A DNA stretch of 64,000 nt from Anaerovorax odorimutans (GCF_024459955.1 NZ_JANFXK010000006.1:124001-188000), one strand, 5' to 3'; shown: positions 1 through 9,253, counted from the first letter of the stretch. Notes: generated by a model from the sequence alone, not told the origin. A program made the numbers and translations.

Positions 1-366
1 CCTGACATTTCACAGAAGCTTTACCGCATGGAAAGCATCGTAAAAAAGATCTTTGCTTATGTGAGGGAAAATCCTGAGCAGGTGGGACAGCTGAGAAAGT
101 TCATGAGCTATTATATGCCGACCACGGAAAAGCTGGTGAACGCTTACCGGGAAATGGATGAACAGACGATACAGGGTGAAAATATAACAAAGGCGAAGGG
201 TGAGATCGCAAGGACCCTGGACACGATCAATGAAGCGTATGAAAAGCTCTACGACAGCATGTATGTTGATGTGGCTATGGACGTTTCCAGCGATATCGCA
301 GTACTCAAAACACTCTTCGCCCAGGAGGGGCTTGCAGGAGATGAAATTAACGGAGGTAAAAAATAA
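1..366 (+). CDS. XpaC-like protein, C-terminal part (5' end outside window)
   Basis: The reading frame is open from the first base, nine codons before the first visible ATG at 28, so this is the end of a gene that starts upstream. The visible 121 residues are mostly charged helix and match the C-terminal part of the XpaC family (named after 5-bromo-4-chloroindolyl phosphate hydrolysis in Bacillus), which is commonly encoded just before TelA. The biochemical role of the family is poorly defined. The stop overlaps the telA start by one base (TAATG), so the two are translationally coupled. The assignment rests largely on the telA neighbour plus the helical tail. Confidence 0.7.
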   Translation, partial: PDISQKLYRMESIVKKIFAYVRENPEQVGQLRKFMSYYMPTTEKLVNAYREMDEQTIQGENITKAKGEIARTLDTINEAYEKLYDSMYVDVAMDVSSDIAVLKTLFAQEGLAGDEINGGKK

Positions 367-1508
367 TGAGTGATTTCAATACGGATTTCAATCTGGGGGA
401 CGCGCCGAAGATGGAACCGGTCAAAACCGAAACCGAGACACCGGCAGCACCCAATACGCTGACCGTTCAGGAGGAGCTGGCGCAATATCCTTTGAGTGAT
501 ACGGAGAAAGAACAGGTTGAGGCTTTCGTTGAGAGGATCGATCTTTACGACAGTCAGACCGTGCTGCAGTACGCATCGGGAACGCAGAAACAGATTGCGG
601 ATTTCTCGGAGCAGGCGTTGGACAATGTGAAGACAAAGGATTTCGGTGAAGTGGGCGAAACCCTTACACGGGTCATCGGGGAGCTGAAAAATTTTGACGC
701 GCAGGAGGAACAGAAGGGCATCTTCGGGTTTTTCAAAAAGAGCGCCAATAAGGTGGCCGCCCTCAAGACCAGATATGAAAAAGCGGAGACAAACATCGAG
801 AACATCTGTAAGGTGCTGGAAGGACATCAGATTCAGCTGATGAAGGATTCAGCCATGCTGGATCAGATGTACGATATGAATCAGGATTATTTCAAACAGC
901 TGACCATGTATATCATTGCCGGCAAAAAGAAGCTGGAGCATGCCAAGAACGTGGAGCTGCCGCAGATGTTGGAAAAGGCCAAGGCTTCCGGCCGCGGTGA
1001 GGACATGAACGCAGCCAACGATTACGCATCGCTGATCGCCCGTTTTGAGAAAAAGATTTATGACCTGGAGCTGACCAGAACCATAGCACTGCAGACCGGT
1101 CCGCAGATCCGACTGATCCAGAACAACGACGTGCTCATGTCGGAAAAGATTCAGTCCATGCTGGTAAATACGGTACCGCTGTGGAAGAGTCAGATGGTTA
1201 TCGCTCTGGGAATCGAACATTCCAACAAGGCGGCTCAGGCGCAGAAGGCAGTGGCCGATATGACCAATGAGCTTTTAACCAAGAACGCAGAAACGCTGAA
1301 AAGCGCCACCGTGGAAACCGCCCGTCAGATGGAGCGGGGCGTGGTGGATGTGGAAACGCTGGAGCATACCAATGAACTCCTCATTTCTACCATTGACGAA
1401 GTGATGCAGATTCAGGAAGAGGGCAGACAAAAGAGAGAAAGTGCCGAAGCCGCGCTCATAAAAATGGAGAACGAGCTGAAACAAAAACTGATGCAGATCA
1501 ATGGATAA
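366..1508 (+). CDS. TelA-type toxic anion resistance protein
   Basis: This is a 380-residue, almost entirely helical, soluble protein typical in length of the TelA/KlaA family (PF05816). The family is linked to tellurite and other toxic anion resistance and to cell-envelope stress; its molecular activity is not established. An acidic, Pro/Thr-rich N-terminus of about 40 residues is followed by long heptad-like helices up to the Lys-rich C-terminus. It lies directly behind the XpaC-like gene (one-base overlap), the standard pairing in Firmicutes. Downstream is a convergent sigma-54 activator gene, with a weak inverted repeat (TGGAAT/ATTCCA, about 1525-1544) between them that may end both transcripts. 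Confidence 0.88.
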   Translation: MSDFNTDFNLGDAPKMEPVKTETETPAAPNTLTVQEELAQYPLSDTEKEQVEAFVERIDLYDSQTVLQYASGTQKQIADFSEQALDNVKTKDFGEVGETLTRVIGELKNFDAQEEQKGIFGFFKKSANKVAALKTRYEKAETNIENICKVLEGHQIQLMKDSAMLDQMYDMNQDYFKQLTMYIIAGKKKLEHAKNVELPQMLEKAKASGRGEDMNAANDYASLIARFEKKIYDLELTRTIALQTGPQIRLIQNNDVLMSEKIQSMLVNTVPLWKSQMVIALGIEHSNKAAQAQKAVADMTNELLTKNAETLKSATVETARQMERGVVDVETLEHTNELLISTIDEVMQIQEEGRQKRESAEAALIKMENELKQKLMQING

Positions 1509-1556
1509 AGTTGTTAGTGTGAATTGGAATGCACCGCGAATTCCATCATGCTGCAG

Positions 1557-2954
1557 TCAAATTCCGTATTTCCGCAGTTTGCGTGAAACTGTAGATTGAT
1601 TAATTTTCAGGTGTTTTCCGATTTCAGTTGTCGACTTGTAGAGCCTCTTGGCTTCAGTGAATATTTGTTTATCGATCTCCTCAAAAACTTCTTTATAACT
1701 GCGGTTTTTTAGTTTGAAATCCATTTTAGAATTGTGATCTATATTAAAATCAATAATTTCATATAGATCACTCAGTGTAATGTTTTTTTTGTCAGAGAAC
1801 AGGATTAAGCGCTCTATGAGATTTTCCAGTTCTCTGACATTTCCCTTTAATTCAAGACCTGAGAGAAATACAAGCGCTTCGCTGCTGATTTCTTTTTTCA
1901 GCTGATAAGTCTCATTAAATTTCTGCCTGAAGGTTTCTACCAGCAGAGGAATGTCTTCCGGGCGTTCCCTCAGCGGCGGAATTGTCAATTCCAATACATT
2001 CAAACGATAGTACAGATCTTCGCGAAATGTCTTCTCCTTGATTTTTTCCTTCAAATTTACATTGGTCGCTGCGATAATTCGGGTGTTTACCTTGATAGGC
2101 GTGGTTCCGCCAACTCTGAAAAACTCTTTTTCCTGCAAAAGTCGCAGCAGCTTGACCTGCAAATTATAGGGCATATCGCCAATCTCATCCAGAAAAAGTG
2201 TTCCGCCATCCGCCAATTCCACAAGACCTTGCTTTCCGCGTGCGAGGGCTCCGGTAAAGGCGCCTTTTTCATAGCCAAACAGTTCCGATTCTATCAGGGA
2301 GTCAGGAACTGCGCCACAGTTAACGGTCAGGAAGGTGCCGTTTTTTCTGTTACTATTGCTGTGAAGAAATCTTGCGATCAGGCTTTTACCCACACCGGAT
2401 TCACCTAGAATCAAAACAGTGGAATCGGTTTTTGCAACAATCTCCGCTTTTTCTATGACCGTTTTCATTGAAGGGCTTCTATAGACGATTCCAAGTTTTT
2501 TTGTGACATCGTTTTTTAACTGCAGCAGCTCCATACTATATTTTAAATTGCTGGAGGTCAGTTCTTCGATGAGCTTTCTTTTTTCGCCAGTGTCAAAGAT
2601 ATAACAAATTACGTATTCAATTTCGCCCATCTCATTAAAATACGGAACACCCTTTACCATACGGGAAATGCTTTCGCCGTCATTTCTGTAGGATAGCTGC
2701 TCCAGTACAACTGTTTCTTTCCTCTGCATGACTTTCCTTGTAGTGGCATCGTGAATGATTTTTTCCTGGATCATTTCACTCAGAGTCATACCTACAAGAT
2801 ATTTTGTGGAATAACCCGTCATTCTTTCGTGTTCGCGATTGGTTATAATAACTTCCTCATCCTTGTCTATAACTATGATCGCACAGGAAGATTGATCGAT
2901 AATAAATTGAAGCAGATCACTGTTTTCGGCAAATTTTTTTTGTTTATGATTCAT
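1557..2954 (-). CDS. Sigma-54 dependent transcriptional activator (PAS, AAA+, Fis HTH)
   Basis: This 465-residue enhancer-binding protein has three domains in order. A PAS sensor covers about residues 13-125. The AAA+ domain, about 150-385, carries Walker A GESGVGKS, the sigma-54 contact loop GAFTGA and Walker B LFLDEIGD. A C-terminal Fis-type helix-turn-helix covers about 440-465. The intact GAFTGA says it is a true sigma-54 activator that uses ATP to open promoter complexes. It is transcribed away from a transporter/amidohydrolase operon that has a textbook -24/-12 promoter, so it very likely controls that operon, with the PAS domain sensing a small molecule. An AAAGGAG site precedes the ATG. 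Its DNA is visibly AT-richer than the flanking genes. Confidence 0.93.
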   Translation of the reverse strand: MNHKQKKFAENSDLLQFIIDQSSCAIIVIDKDEEVIITNREHERMTGYSTKYLVGMTLSEMIQEKIIHDATTRKVMQRKETVVLEQLSYRNDGESISRMVKGVPYFNEMGEIEYVICYIFDTGEKRKLIEELTSSNLKYSMELLQLKNDVTKKLGIVYRSPSMKTVIEKAEIVAKTDSTVLILGESGVGKSLIARFLHSNSNRKNGTFLTVNCGAVPDSLIESELFGYEKGAFTGALARGKQGLVELADGGTLFLDEIGDMPYNLQVKLLRLLQEKEFFRVGGTTPIKVNTRIIAATNVNLKEKIKEKTFREDLYYRLNVLELTIPPLRERPEDIPLLVETFRQKFNETYQLKKEISSEALVFLSGLELKGNVRELENLIERLILFSDKKNITLSDLYEIIDFNIDHNSKMDFKLKNRSYKEVFEEIDKQIFTEAKRLYKSTTEIGKHLKINQSTVSRKLRKYGI

Positions 2955-2971
2955 TGGGAAACTCCTTTTAT

Positions 2972-3085
2972 TGCAGAAAATATGCTAAAATGCATATTTT
3001 CTGCATTTTAGCATATTTTCGTCAAAAAAACAATTGTTTGCCGCAAAAAGGACGGATGACATATGCATATTTGCATAAATATGAT
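2972..3085. promoter_or_regulatory. Palindromic upstream activator sites of the sigma-54 operon
   Basis: A perfect 18-bp inverted repeat has arms at 2977-2994 (AAAATATGCTAAAATGCA) and 3002-3019, separated by 7 bp. A second, overlapping inverted repeat pairs 2972-2985 with 2992-3005 (TGCAGAAAATATGC and its complement). A further related ATGCATATTTGCAT copy lies near 3062-3076. The cluster sits about 100-200 bp upstream of the -24/-12 promoter, where enhancer sites for sigma-54 activators are usually found, and at the 5' end of the activator gene itself. I infer these are binding sites for the divergently encoded regulator. Confidence 0.7.
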
Positions 3086-3178
3086 TTTCTGACGGCCTCG
3101 ATTTGGATCAAAATATTTAATATTTTGATTTTTTTTTGTAAATTTTACGGATTTGCCTGATAAACCGATCCTTTCCGC

Positions 3179-3193
3179 TGGCACGATATTTGC
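3179..3193 (+). promoter_or_regulatory. Sigma-54 (-24/-12) promoter
   Basis: TGGCAC at 3179-3184, five bases, then TTGC at 3190-3193 matches the RpoN consensus exactly in both invariant dinucleotides and their spacing. Transcription would start near 3205 and give a leader of about 45 bases before the transporter start at 3252. Confidence 0.9.
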
Positions 3194-3251
3194 GTTTGCT
3201 ATAGTACAAATTCGTTTTATTAAAAAAATATTTATTAGGAGGGAGCTTATT

Positions 3252-4505
3252 ATGAACAAAGTGGGTTTGAAACAAAATGGAAGGTTCTATTATGGTTGGG
3301 TTCTGATGCTGATTGGGTTTGTCCTGATGTCTTTGGCCTATACCGGTTCGATCTCGGTAACCAGTGTCTTTGTCGTTCCAGTGACAGAAGATTTTGGAAT
3401 AGACAGAGGCTCATTTCTGCTCTATCAGACAGTTCTGACGCTGACGGCGGTTGTCGTGACAGCTTACTTTGGCAAGAGAATGGCAAAGGGAAGGCTGAAG
3501 CTGATCGTTGTAATCTCCGCATTGGTCGCGGCTGGGGGCTACCTGCTTTTTGCGGCAGCAAAGTCCGTCTATTGGTTTTATTTTGGCGCTGTCCTGATCG
3601 GTGTGGGATTTACCAACTGTACGGTGCTGCCGATGTCCATTATTCTTAACAACTGGTTTGGCGGTAAAGTGAGAGGCACGGTTATGGGATTTTGCTTTGT
3701 GGGAAGCGGAGTCGGCGGACTGGTGATCCTGCCTATACTAAACTCCGTTATTATCAACTCAGGCTGGAGAAGCGGCTACGTCGCTCTGGCCGGCATGTTT
3801 GGAGTTGTAGCTTTGTTATCACTGCTTTTCCTTGTTAAAACACCGGAGGAAAGAAAATTTATAAGAATGGGAGAAACTGCGGAAGAGGTAAAGGCCGCAG
3901 AAAACGCCGCAGGAATGAATATCAAAGAAGCTATGAAAACGCCTATGTTCTGGCTGATTCTGGCCACCGCCACTTTAATGGTATTCGGCTCCAGCGCAAT
4001 TTTATTTAATTCGGCACCATTCTTTATTGAATGTGGATTTAATGCACAGAAGGCGGCTTTGATCGCTTCCTTTAATCTGGGAATGCTTGCGGTTGGAAAA
4101 ATATTTATCGGTTTTTTGAGCGACAGACTGGGAACAAAATTTGCCTCAATTCTTTCCGGCGCAATTTTTGGTTTAGCCTTTGTGTCATTAGCTCTGATGC
4201 CGATGAATCCAGGATTATTTGTCTTTGGCGCAGTGATCTGCTACGGCATTGGCGGCGGTGGAATCACCGTTTGCCCGCCTCTTCTTGTAAATGCTCTTTT
4301 TGGAGAAAAGGATTATGGAAACATCGTTGCCGCTATGAATATGGCCACCAATCTGGGAGGCGCGGTAGGCGGGACCATTGCCGGTGTAATCTATGATGTT
4401 ACCGGAAGCTACGTGGCGTTCTGGTGTATTGCCGCGGCAATGATGGCCTTGGTAGTTGTCTTTCGTATCATTGCCTTTGCTCTGAGAAAAAAGTATACGT
4501 ATTAA
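3252..4505 (+). CDS. MFS transporter, OFA-like
   Basis: This is a 12-helix major facilitator of 417 residues. The ATG at 3252 is chosen because TAGGAGGGAG sits 5-8 bases before it and because upstream in-frame codons would lie in the promoter leader. The opening FYYGWVLMLIGFVLMSL segment resembles oxalate/formate-antiporter and monocarboxylate branches of the MFS. A hydrophilic loop of about 35 residues divides the two six-helix halves. It is the first gene of a sigma-54 driven operon, 16 bp before an M20 amidohydrolase, so it probably imports the amidated substrate or exports a product of that enzyme. The substrate cannot be read from sequence. Confidence 0.9.
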   Translation: MNKVGLKQNGRFYYGWVLMLIGFVLMSLAYTGSISVTSVFVVPVTEDFGIDRGSFLLYQTVLTLTAVVVTAYFGKRMAKGRLKLIVVISALVAAGGYLLFAAAKSVYWFYFGAVLIGVGFTNCTVLPMSIILNNWFGGKVRGTVMGFCFVGSGVGGLVILPILNSVIINSGWRSGYVALAGMFGVVALLSLLFLVKTPEERKFIRMGETAEEVKAAENAAGMNIKEAMKTPMFWLILATATLMVFGSSAILFNSAPFFIECGFNAQKAALIASFNLGMLAVGKIFIGFLSDRLGTKFASILSGAIFGLAFVSLALMPMNPGLFVFGAVICYGIGGGGITVCPPLLVNALFGEKDYGNIVAAMNMATNLGGAVGGTIAGVIYDVTGSYVAFWCIAAAMMALVVVFRIIAFALRKKYTY

Positions 4506-4521
4506 CAGAAGGAGAAGTAAA

Positions 4522-5934
4522 ATGGAGAATTTAAAAGAACAAGCTATAAGATGGATTGAAGATAACTGCTGCAGATACTTTGAAATTTCGGATGCCCTTT
4601 GGGAAAATCCGGAGTTGAGTATGCAGGAGCATTATGCCTCTGGACTTTTAACCGAGTTTCTTTCCAAGGAAGGGTATGCGGTTGAAAAAGGGGTTGCGGG
4701 CATGCCGACTGCGTTTATCGCTTCCTATGGTGTGGAGGGACCTGTAATTGGGTTTAGCTGTGAATATGACGCACTTCCGACGCTATCTCAGGACAGGAGG
4801 AAAAATGAAAGGTGCAGTCTGATAGAAGGCGCGCCCGGTCACGGCTGCGGCCACAATCTAATGGCTATAGGCGGAGCAATGGCTGCCGGTGCGGTAAAAG
4901 CACTAATCGATTCAGGCAGATTAAAGGCCCGCCTGAAAATATTTGGAACTCCTGCCGAAGAACTGTGCATCGGTAAACCCTTCATGGCCCGTGAAGGATA
5001 TTTTGAAAATTTGGATTGCCTTCTTGACTGGCATCCCATGGAATACAGCAAAGCGGGGTATACGGAGAGCACCGCATACTTTAACTGCAAGTATCATTTT
5101 ACAGGCAAAACCGCACATGGGAATGCCCCCTGGTTTGGAAGGAGTGCTTTGGATGCGGCCATACTTATGAGCAATGCGCTGGAGTTTTTAAGGGAACATC
5201 TTTTACCGGGAAAAACAGGCGGGGAAACTACATTAAATTACAATTTTGAAAATGTCGGAGGAACGCCAAACGTTGTACCGGAAAAGGCGACTTTATGGTG
5301 TGTCGGAAGAATGGGGAAAGCCGAAGAAATTAAAGAACTCAAACGCCGGGTAGACAACTGTGCCGACGGCATTGCTTTGGCGACGGAAACTCAGGTCACA
5401 AAAGAACTAATCACTGTTATACATGAAAAAATACCTAACGAAGTGATTTCAAAAGCAATGCAGCGTAATTTCGAATATGTGGGGAATCCTGAGTTTTCGA
5501 ATGAAGATCGGAAGAGCGCTGCTGAAATACAGGAGAGGATGGGTGTTGCGGTTACAAAAATGGGAAAAGAACCTGAGCCTTTTACCCGCACCAATATGCC
5601 AGTCAATGACTCCTCGGAATATAGCTGGTTTGCACCTATGGATATTGCGCTGGTAGAACTGGTTCCCGACGGCATCGGATGGCACAACTGGATCGTTACC
5701 AGGTTTGCCGGGAGCGATGCCGGAAGGAATACAGTTTCTACAGCATCTAAAATACTGGCATGTACGGCAATCGAACTGATCGAACAGCCTGAATTAATCG
5801 ATGCGGCGAAAGAAGAACTGCACAAGCGTCTGGGCGGCAGAGTTTATGAATCGCTCTTTGATAAAAGCATTCGGCCTGCTACAGATGCCAATCGTTCTGA
5901 AATGGAAAAGTACAGGATTTTCTATCAAAAATAG
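4522..5934 (+). CDS. M20 family amidohydrolase, AbgB-like
   Basis: This 470-residue metallohydrolase is close in layout to the p-aminobenzoyl-glutamate hydrolase subunit AbgB. Metal-site motifs are visible: GHGCGHNLM near residue 110, GTPAEE near 145, DWHP near 172, and the dimerisation-domain HGNAPW...ALDA segment near 200. It should hydrolyse an amide bond between an amino acid and an acyl or aryl group in the cytoplasm. A GGAGAAG site precedes the start. It is the second gene of the sigma-54 operon and therefore probably acts on whatever the adjacent MFS carrier takes up. The pairing of carrier, amidohydrolase and PAS-bearing activator suggests inducible scavenging of an N-acylated amino acid or dipeptide-like compound. 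Confidence 0.88.
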   Translation: MENLKEQAIRWIEDNCCRYFEISDALWENPELSMQEHYASGLLTEFLSKEGYAVEKGVAGMPTAFIASYGVEGPVIGFSCEYDALPTLSQDRRKNERCSLIEGAPGHGCGHNLMAIGGAMAAGAVKALIDSGRLKARLKIFGTPAEELCIGKPFMAREGYFENLDCLLDWHPMEYSKAGYTESTAYFNCKYHFTGKTAHGNAPWFGRSALDAAILMSNALEFLREHLLPGKTGGETTLNYNFENVGGTPNVVPEKATLWCVGRMGKAEEIKELKRRVDNCADGIALATETQVTKELITVIHEKIPNEVISKAMQRNFEYVGNPEFSNEDRKSAAEIQERMGVAVTKMGKEPEPFTRTNMPVNDSSEYSWFAPMDIALVELVPDGIGWHNWIVTRFAGSDAGRNTVSTASKILACTAIELIEQPELIDAAKEELHKRLGGRVYESLFDKSIRPATDANRSEMEKYRIFYQK

Positions 5935-5976
5935 TTGAGGCGTTTCCAACTGAATTTTTTCATAATTACATATTTT

Positions 5977-7302
5977 CTACTGCCACGCAGGAAGGGAAAT
6001 CTCCACAAGGAACATCTCTTCCTGCTTTTTATATCGGAACGTTCCCTTATGCTCCGCCATAATCTTTTCGCAGGTTTTGAGGCCGATATTACTGCTCTCT
6101 CTATTGGTAAGGCTGCTGTTGATGCGATTTTCAAAGCGGATCAGCAGTTTATCTGGCTGCTGTTCATATTCGACCCTGATCGGCGTATCAGGGTCGGCAT
6201 ATTTAATCAGGTTGGAAAAAATATTGCCAAAGACCCTGCGGATGGAATCCACGTCAATGGTCAGGCTGCAATTGACCTCATTGGAGCTGCGGATAATGGT
6301 AAAACCCCTGCTTTCCAGATCAAAGAGACTTTCCTCCACAACCTGGCCGATGAACTCCGCGGCGCCGGCGGTCTGCATGTCCGGGCCATCGGACTCCTTA
6401 CCGAATACGATGAAATATTCAAAGAGTTTGTCGGACATGTCCTTGATCTGATAAGCTTTGTGGCGTAAAGCTTCAAAATACTGCCGCTTCTGCTCTGCGT
6501 CCTGATATTTTCCCATATAGAGAATATCGATGTAACCGATGAGAGCGGTCAGGGGCGTTCGCAGGTCGTGGGACATGGCGGTCACCAGCTCACGACTCGA
6601 CTGTTGATAGCTCTCCTCCGCCTCCTGCCGCTCTTTGATCGCGCAGCGCATGGCGTTGATCTCATGGGCCAGCGAAGCCAGCTCATCGGTTCCCCGCTCT
6701 GTTACAAAGTAGTCCAGGTCACCGCCCTTGAGAATCTTCAGTTCGCTTTCAATCAGTGCGATATATTTCATTTTATGACGGATGAACAGGAAGAGAACCA
6801 ACATGAACAGCCCAAAGGAGATGAGGCCCGCGCACACGTCGGCAAATAAATAGTAACGGTTTTCAAACATATAGGTCATGGTGGCTTCGGCTTTTCCATC
6901 TGCGAATCGCAGGTCATATTGCTTGGAACCGTAGACCTCGTCTTCGCTCACAAGGGAACTGTCCACATCGGACGGTGCGACTACGATGTTTTCGTCGCTG
7001 CTGAAAAGAGGCTGATTATCACGATATATGGTTAAAATCAGGTTACGCTGCCTTGAAACCCAATCCTTCAGCTTATCCGAGTCCGTAGAAGAAAGCTTGT
7101 TTTCATCGATGTAATTCTGTAGACGCGATACGCATTTTTCTTCCTGTTTCGTTACCATTTCGGGATTGTCCAGAACATAATCCAGAACCTTCCAGGATGC
7201 CGTATGCAAAAGGAAGAGCAGGAGAATCGCCAGGGCCGCGCTGCAGGCTGTCAGCACAGTCAGCTCGATACTGAGCCGTCTCCCACGCGTTTTTTTACTC
7301 AA
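5977..7302 (-). CDS. Sensor histidine kinase
   Basis: A membrane sensor kinase of 441 residues from the TTG at 7302. TM1 is about 11-33, an extracytoplasmic region about 34-145, TM2 about 150-175 and HAMP about 176-230. The H-box SHDLRTPLTALIGY follows near 244 and a C-terminal ATPase domain completes it. The TTG start has a GGAAAGGGG site seven bases away and overlaps the end of the response regulator gene; an in-frame ATG at 7326 lies deeper inside that gene and lacks a good site. The ATPase domain carries a diverged G2 region (SSNIGLKTCEKI), common among clostridial kinases of this type. It pairs with the OmpR-family regulator encoded just upstream. Confidence 0.9.
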   Translation of the reverse strand: MSKKTRGRRLSIELTVLTACSAALAILLLFLLHTASWKVLDYVLDNPEMVTKQEEKCVSRLQNYIDENKLSSTDSDKLKDWVSRQRNLILTIYRDNQPLFSSDENIVVAPSDVDSSLVSEDEVYGSKQYDLRFADGKAEATMTYMFENRYYLFADVCAGLISFGLFMLVLFLFIRHKMKYIALIESELKILKGGDLDYFVTERGTDELASLAHEINAMRCAIKERQEAEESYQQSSRELVTAMSHDLRTPLTALIGYIDILYMGKYQDAEQKRQYFEALRHKAYQIKDMSDKLFEYFIVFGKESDGPDMQTAGAAEFIGQVVEESLFDLESRGFTIIRSSNEVNCSLTIDVDSIRRVFGNIFSNLIKYADPDTPIRVEYEQQPDKLLIRFENRINSSLTNRESSNIGLKTCEKIMAEHKGTFRYKKQEEMFLVEISLPAWQ

Positions 7303-7996
7303 TTCGATACCCCTTTCCCCAGACATTGGTTATGTATTTCGGATTCTGAGGGTCGTCCTCCAGCTTTTTGCGGAGATTTCGGATATGTACCATGACCGTA
7401 TTGTTGGAATTATAAAAATAAGGCTCGTTCCAAACGCTTTCGTATATATTCTGTATGGTAAAGATTTTTTTCCTGTTGCTGGCCAGCAGATACAAAATTC
7501 GGTACTCCAGGTCCGTCAGAGCAATCTTGGTGCCGTTTTTTCGGACTTCATTGATTCCCGTGTCGATCTGCAGATCCTTGACCTGCAGCTTTTCCCTATC
7601 CTCGGTGGTCTGTTTTCCACAGTAGACATAGTATCGGCGGAGCATGGCCTTGACCCGCGCGATCAGTTCCGAATAGGAAAACGGCTTGGCCAGGTAGTCA
7701 TCGCCGCCTGCGGAAAAGCCCACTGTTTTGTCCGAATCCTGCGTTTTTGCTGTCAGGAACAGAATCGGCACTGTGGAATTTTTCCGGATCTCCGCACATG
7801 CTGTCACGCCTGAGCAGCCGGGCATCATCACATCCAGGATGACCAGATCAATGCTGCTGTCAGCCATGGATACGGCCTCGTTTCCGTTGGTTGCTTCCAC
7901 GACCTCATAGCCTTCGCTCTCCAGTAAAATGCGGACAACCTCGCGGATCTCCGGGTCATCATCGGCAAATAAAATTTTCTTTTTGTCTGAATCCAT
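7295..7996 (-). CDS. OmpR-family response regulator
   Basis: The receiver domain has acidic residues in FADDDPE, the phospho-acceptor Asp in VILDVMMP, Thr/Ser in LTAKT and Lys in YLAKPFS. It is followed by a winged-helix DNA-binding domain ending in the YITNVWGKGYRIE signature. The ATG at 7996 is preferred over the GTG at 8005 because GAGGTGAGG fits the ATG. The gene overlaps the kinase gene by 8 bp, so the pair is co-translated. Its targets are unknown; the adjacent lrgAB pair on the same strand, immediately upstream, is one candidate by position only. Confidence 0.93.
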   Translation of the reverse strand: MDSDKKKILFADDDPEIREVVRILLESEGYEVVEATNGNEAVSMADSSIDLVILDVMMPGCSGVTACAEIRKNSTVPILFLTAKTQDSDKTVGFSAGGDDYLAKPFSYSELIARVKAMLRRYYVYCGKQTTEDREKLQVKDLQIDTGINEVRKNGTKIALTDLEYRILYLLASNRKKIFTIQNIYESVWNEPYFYNSNNTVMVHIRNLRKKLEDDPQNPKYITNVWGKGYRIE

Positions 7997-8113
7997 AATC
8001 CTCACCTCGTCGCTTATTATATAATAGCTTTTTCCGGGAAACTACAGAAAAAGGGAAATTTAAGTTTTCTTTAGAGGTTCCCGGCGCATTGCGTTTCCTC
8101 CCCCTGAAAGCGC

Positions 8114-8806
8114 TTAGAGAAACAGTGAAAAAACAGCTGAGGCGCCTACAGTCATGAGACCGGCCACAGCGATTGCCAGACCGCTCATGGCTCCTTCGAT
8201 TTCACCCAGTTCGACTGCCCGTGAAGTACCGATCACATGGGCGGCTGTTCCGATGGACGCGCCTTTTGCTACAGGGTGCCGGATGCGAAAAACTTTGAAG
8301 ATGGCGTCCGCGAGGATGTTCCCAATGATGCCGGTTACGATGATCGTCATAACGGTGATTGTAACGATGCCGCCCAGCTCCTGAGAAACACCGATGCCCA
8401 TGGCCGTGGTGATGGACTTGGGCAGCAGAGTGACGTACAACTGGTGATCCAATTTGAACAGCAGCGCAAATCCGAGAATGCACAGCATACTGGTGAGAAC
8501 CCCGGAAAAGATTCCGGCCAGTATGGCCAGCGCGTTTTTCTTCAGCACTTCGATCTGTTCATACAGCGGGACAGCAAGACATATGGTAGCAGGAGTCAGT
8601 AGATAAGTGATATATTTGGCTCCTTCTTCATATACTCGATAGTCGATGTCCAAAAGCAGCAGGGCAGGGATGATTAAAGCCGTGGCCACGAGGACCGGGT
8701 TGAGAAGTGACCATTTGAGCTTCCTCTTCAAAAACATGCCCAGCTGGAACGCCCCAATGGTAATCAGGACGCCCAAAACAGCAGAATCTATAAAAACTTC
8801 TTTCAT
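8114..8806 (-). CDS. lrgB: LrgB/CidB family membrane protein
   Basis: This 230-residue, very hydrophobic protein has the LrgB/YohK family hallmark stretch PKSITTAMGIGVSQELGG. With its partner it forms the LrgAB/CidAB-type system, described as holin/antiholin-like in murein hydrolase control and as a transporter of pyruvate or glycolate in other species. The start is at 8806, with GGGGGTG upstream. It overlaps the lrgA stop by 4 bp (ATGA), so the two are translationally coupled. Which role applies here cannot be told from sequence. Confidence 0.92.
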   Translation of the reverse strand: MKEVFIDSAVLGVLITIGAFQLGMFLKRKLKWSLLNPVLVATALIIPALLLLDIDYRVYEEGAKYITYLLTPATICLAVPLYEQIEVLKKNALAILAGIFSGVLTSMLCILGFALLFKLDHQLYVTLLPKSITTAMGIGVSQELGGIVTITVMTIIVTGIIGNILADAIFKVFRIRHPVAKGASIGTAAHVIGTSRAVELGEIEGAMSGLAIAVAGLMTVGASAVFSLFL

Positions 8807-9162
8807 TTGCTTTCACCCCCTGATTTCTTTGCCAGAGCCTGAATCACCATACCGGTAACCGCCATGACCAGAATCGTCGAGACCACCAGAATGACCAGAA
8901 TCGCTATCAGGTTTCCCGAGAGAATGCCCCAGCTTTCCATTAGTCCCACGGCAGGAGGGACGAACATGATGGGCATGACGGCAATCAGAAAATCGCTGGT
9001 TTCTTTAACCTGTGATACTTTCAGCAGCCCCGAAAGAAGCAGGATCAGCAGAATCACCAGTCCGTAGATGCTGGCGGGGACGGGAGCGGGAATCAAACGG
9101 TTCAAAAGTTCCCCTGCAAAGGTTATTGCGATGATAATTCCGAATTGAGCCAGATATTTCAA
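8803..9162 (-). CDS. lrgA: LrgA/CidA family membrane protein
   Basis: This 119-residue protein with four predicted membrane helices has the LrgA core PVPASIYGLVILLILL and the FVPPAVGLME motif. The start is a TTG at 9162, eight bases after AAAGGAGG; no better ATG exists. It is the first gene of the lrgAB pair. In well-studied cases LrgA-type proteins oligomerise in the membrane and influence autolysin release or carboxylate uptake. A plausible sigma-A promoter is visible immediately upstream. Confidence 0.92.
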   Translation of the reverse strand: MKYLAQFGIIIAITFAGELLNRLIPAPVPASIYGLVILLILLLSGLLKVSQVKETSDFLIAVMPIMFVPPAVGLMESWGILSGNLIAILVILVVSTILVMAVTGMVIQALAKKSGGESK

Positions 9163-9190
9163 CTTTAATGCCTCCTTTTCGCACCTTGAC

Positions 9191-9218
9191 AGTATAGCAT
9201 ATCATATTGCATACACAA
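9191..9218 (-). promoter_or_regulatory. Candidate sigma-A promoter of lrgAB
   Basis: On the minus strand, TTGTGT (9218-9213), 16 bp, TATACT (9196-9191). The leader to the TTG start would be about 25 bases and contains the AAAGGAGG site. The spacer holds ATATGATAT, a small dyad that could bind a regulator. Confidence 0.55.
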
Positions 9219-9253
9219 TGCGGTAAATTAAAAAATTTTTAACAAAACATCGC

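Noticed and set aside
5977-7326. Longer kinase start at the ATG at 7326
   Set aside because: The TTG at 7302 has a correctly spaced GGAAAGGGG site and gives a normal 8-bp overlap; the ATG lies deep in the regulator gene without a site.
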